From Pseudomonas sputi (GTDB lineage: Bacteria > Pseudomonadota > Gammaproteobacteria > Pseudomonadales > Pseudomonadaceae), in NCBI RefSeq assembly GCF_021603585.1, contig NZ_BQHI01000004.1:124001-188000 (forward strand): a stretch of 64,000 bases of DNA. Direction: 5' to 3'. Shown here piece by piece: positions 44,121 to 52,639 of the stretch (within the stretch, counting starts at the first letter, position 1; every line of letters begins with the position of its first letter). The notes under the pieces were generated by a model. It searched no databases, was not told where the DNA came from, and saw only the letters and a program-made list of their open reading frames with translations. The position numbers and the translations under genes are program-made.

Positions 44121-45328
44121 GTAATATCCAGGCAAAACTGCTGATCGTCGACGATCTGCCCGAGAACCTGCTGGCCCTCGAAGCGCTGATCAAACGCGAA
44201 GACCGCACCGTCTACAAGGCATTGTCGGCGGACGAAGCGCTGTCGCTGCTGCTGCAACACGAATTCGCCATGGCCATCCTCGATGTGCAGATGCCCGGCA
44301 TGAACGGCTTCGAGCTGGCCGAGCTGATGCGTGGCACCGAGAAAACCAAGAACATCCCGATCATCTTCGTCAGCGCCGCCGGCCGTGAACTCAATTACGC
44401 GTTCAAGGGCTATGAAAGCGGTGCGGTGGACTTCCTGCACAAGCCGCTGGACATCCATGCGGTGAAGAGCAAGGTCAATGTATTCGTTGACCTGTACCGC
44501 CAGAGCAAGGCGATGAAGCAACAGGTCGAAGCGCTGGAGCAGAGTCGTCGCGAACAGGAAGCGCTGTTGCAGCAACTGCAAAGCACCCAGGGCGAGCTGG
44601 AGCAGGCGGTACGCATGCGGGACGATTTCATGTCGATCGTCGCCCATGAAGTGCGCACGCCGCTCAACGGCCTTATCCTCGAGACTCAACTGCGCAAGAT
44701 GCACCTGGCCCGGGATAACGCCGCTGCGTTCACCCTCGACAAGATGCACGCCATGGTCGATCGCGACGAGCGCCAGATCAAAAGCCTGATCCGCCTGATC
44801 GAGGACATGCTCGACGTGTCGCGGATCCGCACCGGCAAGCTGTCGATCCGTCCGAATCGCTTCGATCTCGTGCAGTTGGTGGGCACTTTGCTGCAAAACT
44901 TTGCCCCGCAGATCGAGGCGGCGGAAACGACCGTTTCCTTCGAGGCCGACAGTCCTGTGGAGGGGTGTTGGGACGAGTTCCGTATCGAGCAGGTGATTTC
45001 CAACCTGCTGACCAATGCCTTGCGCTACGGCGGTAGAAGCCCGATCCAGGTACGCGTCTACCGCCAGGGCAATCAGGCGCGGGTCGAGGTTCAGGATCGC
45101 GGCATCGGTATCAGCGAGGAGAATCAGAAACGCATTTTTCAACAGTTCGAACGGGTCTCCGCCAAGACGGTGGTGGCCGGCCTGGGACTGGGTCTGTTCA
45201 TTTCCGAGCAGATCGTCGCCGCCCATGGCGGCTCCATCGTCGTCGAAAGCAAGATCAACGAGGGCGCCCTGTTTCGCGTTTGTCTACCGCTCCAGGAAAA
45301 CGGCAAAACAAACGCAACCTCTGAGTGA
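44114..45328 (+). CDS. REC-histidine kinase hybrid
   Basis: A 404-residue soluble kinase: an N-terminal receiver with acceptor Asp57 (AILDVQMPGMNGFEL) and Lys-Pro (FLHKPLDIHA), a coiled linker (KQQVEALEQSRREQEALLQQLQ), HisKA with His178 (IVAHEVRTPLNG) and HATPase (EFRIEQVISNLLTNALRYGG, AGLGLGLFISEQIVAAHGG). No sensor or membrane segment. Phosphorylation by the CHASE3 kinase upstream is likely to control this second kinase. It starts inside the last codons of cheB. Confidence 0.92.
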   Translation: MLSNIQAKLLIVDDLPENLLALEALIKREDRTVYKALSADEALSLLLQHEFAMAILDVQMPGMNGFELAELMRGTEKTKNIPIIFVSAAGRELNYAFKGYESGAVDFLHKPLDIHAVKSKVNVFVDLYRQSKAMKQQVEALEQSRREQEALLQQLQSTQGELEQAVRMRDDFMSIVAHEVRTPLNGLILETQLRKMHLARDNAAAFTLDKMHAMVDRDERQIKSLIRLIEDMLDVSRIRTGKLSIRPNRFDLVQLVGTLLQNFAPQIEAAETTVSFEADSPVEGCWDEFRIEQVISNLLTNALRYGGRSPIQVRVYRQGNQARVEVQDRGIGISEENQKRIFQQFERVSAKTVVAGLGLGLFISEQIVAAHGGSIVVESKINEGALFRVCLPLQENGKTNATSE

Positions 45329-45372
45329 CCGCACGGTCGTATCAGCAGCTATTGACCGAACAAAGGCTTCCC

Positions 45373-45750
45373 ATGAGCGTAGATGCACAAGATGTAGTAC
45401 TCGTCGTCGAGGACGAACCGGTGATCCTGATGGTGCTGACAGACTACCTGTCAGGACAGGGTTATCGCGTATTGCAGGCCGAAAACGGCGAGCAGGCGTT
45501 CGAGATTCTGGCGAGCAAGCCGCATCTGGACATGTTGATTACCGATTTCCGCTTGCCTGGCGGTATCTCCGGCGTGCAGATCGCCGAGCCCGCCGTCAAA
45601 CTGCGCCCTGATCTGAAGGTGATCTTCATCAGCGGCTATCCGCAGGAAATCCGCGAGACCGGCAGCCCGATCACGCGTCGGGCACCGATCCTGGAAAAAC
45701 CGTTCGATCTGGATGTGTTGCAGGAGAAGATTCAGGAACTGCTGGCCTGA
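45373..45750 (+). CDS. Single-domain response regulator at the operon end
   Basis: A 125-residue receiver (DVVLVVEDEPVILMVLTDYLSGQGYRVLQAENG, acceptor Asp in LDMLITDFRLPGGISG, Lys in ILEKPFDLDVLQEKI). ATG at 45373 has AAGG 6 bases upstream; a GTG at 45325 overlapping the previous stop would add 16 residues of non-receiver character. It probably receives phosphate from the kinases encoded before it. An 8-bp hairpin overlaps its stop. Confidence 0.88.
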   Translation: MSVDAQDVVLVVEDEPVILMVLTDYLSGQGYRVLQAENGEQAFEILASKPHLDMLITDFRLPGGISGVQIAEPAVKLRPDLKVIFISGYPQEIRETGSPITRRAPILEKPFDLDVLQEKIQELLA

Positions 45751-45767
45751 GGCGTGAACCGCCTCAG
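45747..45767. terminator. Short hairpin between convergent signalling genes
   Basis: CTGAGGCG and CGCCTCAG form a perfect 8-bp stem with loop TGAAC, covering the stop codons of both the receiver gene and the convergent KaiC-linked kinase. There is no T run, so termination activity is uncertain. Confidence 0.4.
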
Positions 45768-47434
45768 CTCTTGATCATTTCCCGCACCTTCGCCGTCAAC
45801 AGATCGAAGGTGAACGGCTTGGTGATCATCTGCATGCCCGGGTCGAGGAATCCGCCGCGGACGGCGGCGTGTTCAGAGTAACCGGTGATGAACAGAACCT
45901 TCAGCCCGGGTCGGTATTGCCGGCCGATTTCTGCCAGCTGCCGACCGTTCATGCCCGGCAGGCCGACGTCACTGATCAGCAGATCAATGCGCTGGGTAGA
46001 ATTCAGGATAGGCACGGCACCGTCAGCGTCACTGGCCTCGACAAATCCATAACCCAGTTCACTCAATACCGCGCTGACCAGCACGCGCACGGCCGGGTCG
46101 TCTTCGACGATCAATACGGTTTCGCCTTCCACGGCGTCGGGGGCCTGCTCTGTGTGCGCCGGCGCGTGAGGCAATGATTGGCCCTGGAAGCGTGGCAGAT
46201 AGAGTTTGACCGTGGTGCCTTCATCGATCTTGCTGTCGATCGAGACGTGACCACCGGATTGCTTGCTGAAACCGTAGATCATCGACAGGCCCAGGCCGGT
46301 GCCCTGACCGATCGGCTTGGTGGTAAAAAACGGGTCGAACGCGCGATTGATCACGCTTTCGGGCATGCCGCAGCCGTTGTCCATCACGCTCAATACGACG
46401 TAATCGCCGGGCTCCAGGTTGCTGTAAGCGGCGGTGAAGTCGCTTCCCAGCACCTGATTCCCTGTCTCGACCACCAGATTGCCGCCGTCGGGCATCGCGT
46501 CGCGTGCGTTGATCACCAGGTTGAGCAGGGCGCTTTCCAGCTGATTGGGGTCGGCCTCGGCGACCCACAATTGTTCGTGCAGGCGCATGTCCAGTTGAAT
46601 GCTTTCGTTGAGGCTGCGCCGCAGCAGCTCGCTCATCGATTGCACCAGATCGTTCATTTTTACCGCTTTGGAATCCAGCGACTGACGTCGGGAGAACGCC
46701 AGCAGGCGATGGGTCAGGCCAGCGGCGCGGTTGGCCGAGGTCACACCGAGGTCGATCAGGCTGTCGAGATCGTCCAGCCGGCCACGGGCCAGCCGCCTGC
46801 GCAGCAGCTCGAGGCTGCCGATGATACCGGTCAGCATGTTGTTGAAGTCGTGGGCGATACCGCCGGTGAGCTGACCGACCGCTTCCATCTTCTGTGACTG
46901 ACGCAGGGCTTCTTCGTTGTGCCGCAGTTGCGCCGTGCGTTCCTCGACTTGCTGCTCAAGGGTTTCGAGGGTTGATTGCAGGCGCCGTTCGCTTTCGCTC
47001 AGATCGATCAGTCGATCGCGGGCCTCGTATTGTCGTCGTCGCCCGCGCAGGGCAGTGGAGATCAGGCTGACCAAGGTCACCGGATGGAAAGGGCGCTCAA
47101 GAAACGTCACGTTACCCAACAACTTGCTGAGCTGTGAGGAGGGGCCCTGTCCTGATCCGCCGTGATGCGTCAGCAACACAATTGGAAGGTCTGACCATGC
47201 GGGTTGTTGATCCAGATATACCAGCAGGGATTCCAGCTCCGGGCCCCGCAGGGCCTCGGCGGCAATCACCAGCAGCCCGGCACCGTGTTCCAGTTCGGTA
47301 CAAAGGGTTGCGAGGTCGGGGGTGATCAGACCGCCATATCCGGCCTCGTTGAGTATCATCAGCGCAACCTGGCTGTCGCGACCTAAGGGGGCGAGGATCA
47401 GTGCCCGCTCCGATAGCGGTACGGTGACAGTCAC
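45764..47434 (-). CDS. Hybrid histidine kinase with N-terminal pseudo-receiver, coupled to kaiC
   Basis: A 556-residue soluble protein. Residues about 8-130 form a receiver-like domain without a phospho-acceptor: the usual acidic pocket reads APLGRDS, the Asp position is about Ala58 (LLVIAAEAL), and the Lys is Arg114 (LERPF). Then come a coiled coil (135-180), FixL-type HisKA with His195 (GQLTGGIAHDFNNML), HATPase (DPNQLESALLNLVINARDAMPDGG, GQGTGLGLSMIYGFSKQSGGH) and a true C-terminal receiver (LLISDVGLPGMNGRQL). The GTG start overlaps the kaiC stop by one base, so the two are translated together. Pseudo-receivers of this kind occur in KaiA and CikA of cyanobacteria, a parallel but not proof of kinship. 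Confidence 0.9.
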   Translation of the reverse strand: MTVTVPLSERALILAPLGRDSQVALMILNEAGYGGLITPDLATLCTELEHGAGLLVIAAEALRGPELESLLVYLDQQPAWSDLPIVLLTHHGGSGQGPSSQLSKLLGNVTFLERPFHPVTLVSLISTALRGRRRQYEARDRLIDLSESERRLQSTLETLEQQVEERTAQLRHNEEALRQSQKMEAVGQLTGGIAHDFNNMLTGIIGSLELLRRRLARGRLDDLDSLIDLGVTSANRAAGLTHRLLAFSRRQSLDSKAVKMNDLVQSMSELLRRSLNESIQLDMRLHEQLWVAEADPNQLESALLNLVINARDAMPDGGNLVVETGNQVLGSDFTAAYSNLEPGDYVVLSVMDNGCGMPESVINRAFDPFFTTKPIGQGTGLGLSMIYGFSKQSGGHVSIDSKIDEGTTVKLYLPRFQGQSLPHAPAHTEQAPDAVEGETVLIVEDDPAVRVLVSAVLSELGYGFVEASDADGAVPILNSTQRIDLLISDVGLPGMNGRQLAEIGRQYRPGLKVLFITGYSEHAAVRGGFLDPGMQMITKPFTFDLLTAKVREMIKS

Positions 47435-48933
47435 TAGTTGTCATCCTTAAGCAGCGGGTTGCTCGCGCCGAGGTAGGTGGGCACGCCGCGCAGCACGCCC
47501 TGGAAGGCATCCAGCGGTTCCCCGATGGTCATGCCGCTCTTGGAAATACGGTATTCGCGAATGGTTGATTCGTGGCTGCCAGTACGTTTCTTGATGATCG
47601 AAATTGCCCGGCGAACCTTGCCGAGCGCTTCGAAATAACGCAGCAGAATCACCGTGTCGGCGAGATAGGTAATGTCGACCGGGGCCTGCATGTCGCCAAC
47701 CAGTCCATGCTGGGCGACGGTCATGAACGTGGCGGCGCCCTTGCGATTCAGGTACAGCAACAGTTCGTGCATATGCAGTACCAGCGCGTTTTCTTCCGGC
47801 ATGGCCGCCTGATAGCCGTTGATACTGTCGATCACCACGGTCTTGATGTCACCTTCATCGACACAGCGTCGTACCCGGTGGGAGAACTCGCCGGGGGACA
47901 ACTCGGCAGCGTCCACCTGTTCGATCAGCAGATTGCCGGTGGCCTGCAGGGCCTTGAGGTCGATGCCGATGTTGTTCATGCGTTCGAACAGCAAGCCCAG
48001 TTCTTCGTCGAAAATGAACAGGGCGGCCTTTTCACCACGGGCCACGGCCGCTGCCGCGAAAATCATGGTGATCAAGGATTTGCCTGTGCCCGCCGGCCCC
48101 AGAATCAGCGTGCTGGAACCGGCCTCGATACCGCCACCGAGCAGGGCGTCCATTTCCTTGATGCCGCTGGACAGTTGCAACCGTGGGTAATCGCCGCGGT
48201 GCTCCGCTGCCACCAGGCGAGGAAAGACGTGCACGCCATCGCCCATGATGGTGAAGTCATGGAAGCCGCCACGGTATTTCTGCCCACGGTACTTGATCAC
48301 TCGCACCCTACGGCGCTCGGCGCCATAGTTAGGGGTCAGTTCTTCAAGGCGAATCACGCCGTGAGCGACACTGTGCACGGTTTTATCGAGGGATTCGGTA
48401 GTCAAGTCATCCAGCAGCAACACCGTGGCGTCGTAACGCACAAAGTAATGCTTGATCGCCAGAATCTGCCGGCGGTAGCGCAGGGAACTCTGTGCCAGCA
48501 GGCGGATTTCCGAGAGGCTGTCGAGCACGACCCGCGTGGGTTTGAAGCGCTCGACCACTTCAAAAATCTGTTTGGTCGCCTCGCCCAGTTCAAGGTCGGA
48601 GGAGTAGAGCAGGCTCTGATGATGCTCGGCGTTGAGCAGGCTTTCCGGGGGTGTCAGCTCGAAAATCTCGATGTTTTCGTTAAGTTCCCAGCCGTGGGAC
48701 GCCGCGCCCTGACGCAATTCGCGCTCGGTTTCGGACAGCGTGATGTACAACGAACGTTCGCCAGCACGGGCACCGGCCAGCAGAAAATGCAACGCGACGG
48801 TGGTTTTACCGGTTCCAGGCTCGCCCTCCAGCAAGAAAACGTGACTGCGGGACAGGCCACCGGCCAGGATATCGTCCAGCCCTTCGATGCCGGTGGCGGC
48901 TTTTGCACTGATCAACGCGTTCGATGTAGACAA
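47434..48933 (-). CDS. kaiC: KaiC-like double RecA-domain ATPase/kinase
   Basis: A 499-residue KaiC homologue with two RecA-type domains. CI has Walker A GEPGTGKT (37-44), SETERELRQGA and RVVLDSLSEIRLLA; CII has Walker A GPAGTGKS at about 269-276, FDEELGLLFERM and VVIDSINGYQAAMP. Aligned by eye with Synechococcus KaiC, the C-terminal phosphorylation pair Ser431-Thr432 (HISTITDT) reads Thr-Tyr here (DITYLADT). TTG at 48933 is chosen because GAGGG lies about 7 bases upstream; ATG at 48948 lacks a ribosome site. No kaiA or kaiB is present. The coupled kinase gene follows with a one-base overlap. Confidence 0.9.
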   Translation of the reverse strand: MSTSNALISAKAATGIEGLDDILAGGLSRSHVFLLEGEPGTGKTTVALHFLLAGARAGERSLYITLSETERELRQGAASHGWELNENIEIFELTPPESLLNAEHHQSLLYSSDLELGEATKQIFEVVERFKPTRVVLDSLSEIRLLAQSSLRYRRQILAIKHYFVRYDATVLLLDDLTTESLDKTVHSVAHGVIRLEELTPNYGAERRRVRVIKYRGQKYRGGFHDFTIMGDGVHVFPRLVAAEHRGDYPRLQLSSGIKEMDALLGGGIEAGSSTLILGPAGTGKSLITMIFAAAAVARGEKAALFIFDEELGLLFERMNNIGIDLKALQATGNLLIEQVDAAELSPGEFSHRVRRCVDEGDIKTVVIDSINGYQAAMPEENALVLHMHELLLYLNRKGAATFMTVAQHGLVGDMQAPVDITYLADTVILLRYFEALGKVRRAISIIKKRTGSHESTIREYRISKSGMTIGEPLDAFQGVLRGVPTYLGASNPLLKDDN

Positions 48934-49061
48934 AAAATGCCCTCTCATGACTAGGGAAAACGAGGCAGCGGGCGCCGGACGCCGTTTCGCACTGCCTGAA
49001 TACTTGACCCTTTGCCGAGACGACGGTTCCGAGTTTCTTGAGGGGCGTGTCGGGAAGACCG

Positions 49062-50117
49062 CTAGAGGCCTTGCTGCAACGAGGGATCGTCGGGGTTCAT
49101 CTGTTCAAGCTGGGCCAACAGAATCTGTACGTTCTGCAACTGGCCGCTTTCTTTCCAGTAATTGATCAGCAGCACCCTGGCCTTGCGATCGGCAGGGTGA
49201 CGCTGAACGATTTCCTGCAACTGTTTTTGCGCCGCTTCCAGTTCTTCGGCGCTGTGCAGGGTGGTAGCGAGGTCGTAACGGTAATCCTTGTTGTCAGGCT
49301 CCAGTTCCACGGCTTTGGACAAGCCGAGCAGGGCGTACTCGCGTTGATCGTGGTGCAGCAGCCAGAGCCCCAGGGCATGTTGCAGATAAGCCGAATCGGG
49401 CTGGGCCTTCAATTGTCTGGCGAGCAATTGTCGGGCGTCGTCGCTCTGGCCCTGACGGTCAAGCACTTCGATCTGCATCACCAGCGCCGGCAGGTTGCCG
49501 GGGTCGAGGCGCAGGGTGTGCTCCAGTGCATGCTGTGCCTGTTTCAGGTCGGCGTTATGCAGATACAGGCGCGCCAGTTGCAGGTAATTGGCGGCGCTTT
49601 GCGGCTGGCTCTTGAGCGCCTGTTCCCACACGTCGATTCCTTGCTGCAACGGCGCGAAATACAGGCCCAGTTGATCCGGTGACAAACCGAGCAGAGCGTT
49701 GATCGCAGCAAAGCGTACAGTCTGATCCTCATCGTCGAGCAATGGGCCCAGCAGCAGACTGCGCTGGCCGCCCGGCACCAGGCCGGTCACACTTTTGATT
49801 GCCGCCAGCCGCACTTCCGGTGCTTCGTTTTGCAGATCGGCGTCCGCCAGCTTCAGGGCCTGCGGGCTCGGATAGTTGGGCAGCTCCGCATGCAGCCAGA
49901 CGCGCCGCTTGACCGACAGATCCGGACGCCCCAGTTGCTGGTACAGAACCCGCGCAGCACCCGGTTGGCCGGCACGGGCGGCGGCCAGCGCTTCGCTGTA
50001 CCCATGCCTGATCGCTTCTGGCACCACGGGCGCGGTACTGCGCAATGACAGCCAGGCCACGAAAAGGATCAGCACAAGGCCGAGGCTGATGAGCAAATAG
50101 CGGCGAGACTGAGGCAT
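49062..50117 (-). CDS. Membrane-anchored TPR/HEAT-like repeat protein
   Basis: A 351-residue protein with one N-terminal membrane anchor (YLLISLGLVLILFVAWLSL). The middle has HEAT-like units (APEVRLAAIKSVTGLV, DQTVRFAAINALLGL) and the C-terminal half has five TPR units (AANYLQLARLYLHNADLKQAQHALEHTLRLDPGN, SAYLQHALGLWLLHHDQREYALLGLSKAVELEPDN). It would sit in the periplasm as a protein-binding scaffold. It resembles proteins associated with cytochrome-type or multiheme assembly only in repeat content. It is divergent from the efflux operon. Function unknown. Confidence 0.82.
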   Translation of the reverse strand: MPQSRRYLLISLGLVLILFVAWLSLRSTAPVVPEAIRHGYSEALAAARAGQPGAARVLYQQLGRPDLSVKRRVWLHAELPNYPSPQALKLADADLQNEAPEVRLAAIKSVTGLVPGGQRSLLLGPLLDDEDQTVRFAAINALLGLSPDQLGLYFAPLQQGIDVWEQALKSQPQSAANYLQLARLYLHNADLKQAQHALEHTLRLDPGNLPALVMQIEVLDRQGQSDDARQLLARQLKAQPDSAYLQHALGLWLLHHDQREYALLGLSKAVELEPDNKDYRYDLATTLHSAEELEAAQKQLQEIVQRHPADRKARVLLINYWKESGQLQNVQILLAQLEQMNPDDPSLQQGL

Positions 50118-50309
50118 GCGAATTTCCGAAACTTTCGTTTTGTAGCGGAGGTCGCAAGCTTCTGTCAGCTCGCGCCGTGAGTCAAACCCTCTGCCCGATA
50201 TGACCTGCTACGGGCGTTGAATCGACCTACAGCATGTGTCGACCTTATTAGCCGTCATGCCTTCCATGCAGTGTCTACGCTTGCAGAAGTTGTTTCTACG
50301 AGGCTATCC

Positions 50310-52445
50310 ATGCAATCCCTGCTCATTTATTTCAAGGCGGTGATCCAACCCAGCCAGGCCGTGCTGTTGTTTGGTTTGCGCACCATTGCCGCCGGATTGC
50401 TGACGTTGTATCTGGCGTTCCTGTTCGATCTGGATCAGCCCAAGTGGTCGATCATGGCCGTGGTGATCATCAGTCAGCCGCTGGCCGGGATGGCGCTCGC
50501 ACGCAGCTTCGGGCAAATCATCGGGACGACCCTTGGCGCGGTGGTGGCAGTGGTGTTGATGGCGATTTTCCCTCAGGCGCCGTTGCCGTTCATCACGACC
50601 CTGGCGTTGTGGCTGGCCCTGTGCACGGCCGGCGGCACGTTGCTGCGCTACACCAGTTCCCAGGCGTTCGTGCTCAGCGGGTATACCGCCGTCGTGGTGG
50701 CGCTGCTGGCGATTCCAGATCAGGACGGCACTTTTCTGCTGGCGGTGACCCGGGTCACCGAGACCTTGCTGGCGGTGGCGTGCGTGTGCGTGGTCAGCCT
50801 GTTGACGGCGCGGCCCGAGGCGGTGTCGCGCAACTATTTCGCGAAAGTCGATCAGGTGATCAGACTGGTCGCCACCCATTCGGCCGCCGTGTTGCGCACC
50901 GAAGAAAGCGAAGCGGACTTTCAGCGCCGGCAAATGCAGTTGTTGGGGGAAATCAGCGCCCTTGAGGGCCTGCGCCGGCATTTGTATTTCGACGCCCCAC
51001 GCCTGCGCAGTGCTAACAATCTGGTGCTCTTGTTGGGTAATCAATTGATGCTGCTGACCTCGCGCCTGACCGCGTTGCGTCACCAGCGGGAACTGCTCAC
51101 CGAGCGTTGGGAGGGCGATCTGCCGCTGGAGATCCAGCAATTGCGCGCAGAAGAACTGGCCCTGCTGGACCAGCTCGCGCAGCAAGGGCGCTCATTGCCG
51201 GCCGAGGTGCGGCACCGGTTCGTCGCGCTGCAACAGCAGTTCGAAGGGCTCGCCTACAAGGCCGAACAACTGACGGAAGACATGAGTGCAACCCTGCGTT
51301 CGCTGGCGTGGGCATTGCGCTGGGAACAGGCGCGGCTGTTACAGCAGCTGGAGCAGATTCTCGAACTGAGCGATGCGATACAGGAAGGGCGCGAGGCCAG
51401 TTGCATGTTCCGCGGCCAGTCCAGCCCCTTGCACCTGGATTTCACCCTCGCGACGATGAACGCCATTCGCGCCTTCAGCGCACTGCTGGTGGCCGGGCTG
51501 ATCTGGATCGAAACCGCTTGGGACGGTGCGCGCGGTGGAATGATTCTGGTGGGCATCCTGTGTTCGTTGATGGCGACGTTTCCACGCCCGCTGATTGCCG
51601 CGCAGAGTTACGCCCGAGGATTGGGACTGGCCTTGGTCGTCTCGGCGTTCTATCAGTTCATGCTGGTTCCGGCGATCAGTGATTTCGAAATGCTGGCCTT
51701 GCTGCTTGCGCCTTTGCTGTATGTGATCGCAGTCGGGCTGGCCAGCCCGGCCACCGCTGGTATCGGTATGGGCCTGGGGTTGTCGAGTTTCCTGATGCTC
51801 GGTCCGCAGAACGTCGGCACCGGGCAGAACACCGCCATTCAATGGTTCGAATTTGCCGGGGCCTACGTCAGCGCGGCAATGCTGGCTCTGATCGTCTATG
51901 CCTGGATCTTTCCGTTCCGCCCCGTGCTGAGAATTCGGCGCTTCTACAATGAGGCACGGGAGCAGGTCTACCAACTGACCAAGAGCCCGGCCACCGACGA
52001 ACAGCAATTTGCCTTCGAAAGTCGCATGGTTGATCGCCTGACCTCGATGCTGGGCGTGTTGCCGGCCGCCAACGATCGGGACATGCAGCGCCTGTATGAA
52101 ATCAGTCTCGCCTGTGTAGCGCTGGGTGTGGCCATGCACCAGCTCAGGCAACAGGCACAGAACAACGCCTTGCTCACGGACGCTTTCGGTCGGCAGCTGT
52201 CGACGGCATTGCATCAGACCGGTCGTTTCGTCGCCGGCCGACCGGACGTGCGCCTGACACCGTTGCTGACGACGCTGCATGCGCTTGGCGATGAATTGGA
52301 TGCCTTGCATGTCGCCACCCATCAACACTTGTGGTCAGTGTTTCGCATGCGTGTGGCCTTGTTGATCGTGGTGTCGTTTCTGGAACGACATGGCGAGCAT
52401 TTGCAGCCCGACCGTCCTGAAGGAGAGCCCGTCCTTGCCCATTGA
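50310..52445 (+). CDS. FUSC-family inner-membrane efflux protein (AaeB/YdhK-like)
   Basis: A 711-residue inner-membrane protein with two blocks of membrane helices (about residues 12-170 and 395-530) separated by a large helical cytosolic domain, the plan of AaeB, which exports aromatic carboxylic acids. The N-terminus SLLIYFKAVIQPSQAVLLFGLRTIAAGLLTLYLAF and the motif QPKWSIMAVVIISQPLAGMALARSFGQIIGT are typical. ATG at 50310 has ACGAGG upstream. It overlaps the DUF1656 gene and forms an operon with it and the HlyD protein, the arrangement of E. coli ydhK-ydhI-ydhJ. Confidence 0.92.
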   Translation: MQSLLIYFKAVIQPSQAVLLFGLRTIAAGLLTLYLAFLFDLDQPKWSIMAVVIISQPLAGMALARSFGQIIGTTLGAVVAVVLMAIFPQAPLPFITTLALWLALCTAGGTLLRYTSSQAFVLSGYTAVVVALLAIPDQDGTFLLAVTRVTETLLAVACVCVVSLLTARPEAVSRNYFAKVDQVIRLVATHSAAVLRTEESEADFQRRQMQLLGEISALEGLRRHLYFDAPRLRSANNLVLLLGNQLMLLTSRLTALRHQRELLTERWEGDLPLEIQQLRAEELALLDQLAQQGRSLPAEVRHRFVALQQQFEGLAYKAEQLTEDMSATLRSLAWALRWEQARLLQQLEQILELSDAIQEGREASCMFRGQSSPLHLDFTLATMNAIRAFSALLVAGLIWIETAWDGARGGMILVGILCSLMATFPRPLIAAQSYARGLGLALVVSAFYQFMLVPAISDFEMLALLLAPLLYVIAVGLASPATAGIGMGLGLSSFLMLGPQNVGTGQNTAIQWFEFAGAYVSAAMLALIVYAWIFPFRPVLRIRRFYNEAREQVYQLTKSPATDEQQFAFESRMVDRLTSMLGVLPAANDRDMQRLYEISLACVALGVAMHQLRQQAQNNALLTDAFGRQLSTALHQTGRFVAGRPDVRLTPLLTTLHALGDELDALHVATHQHLWSVFRMRVALLIVVSFLERHGEHLQPDRPEGEPVLAH

Positions 52446-52635
52446 TTTCGAGATCGGCGGCGTTTACCTGCCTCCCATCGCTCAGGCCCTGTTGCTGGCC
52501 ATACCGGTTTTTCTGCTGCTCGACTGGGGATTGCGCCGACTCGGCGTCCTGCGTTTTGTCTGGCACGAGGCACTGTTCGAAGGCGCCTTGTATGCCTGTG
52601 TGTGCGCTGCACTGATTCTGCTGATGGGAGCCTGA
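52435..52635 (+). CDS. DUF1656 small membrane protein
   Basis: A 66-residue protein with two hydrophobic helices (PIAQALLLAIPVFLLLDWGL and EALFEGALYACVCAALILLMGA) typical of DUF1656 (AaeX/YdhI type). It starts with TTG at 52435, 9 bases after AAGGAG, and overlaps the end of the FUSC gene by 11 bases. The HlyD gene starts 4 bases after its stop. It is a companion of FUSC/HlyD efflux pairs, exact role unknown. Confidence 0.88.
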   Translation: MPIDFEIGGVYLPPIAQALLLAIPVFLLLDWGLRRLGVLRFVWHEALFEGALYACVCAALILLMGA

Positions 52636-52639
52636 AACC

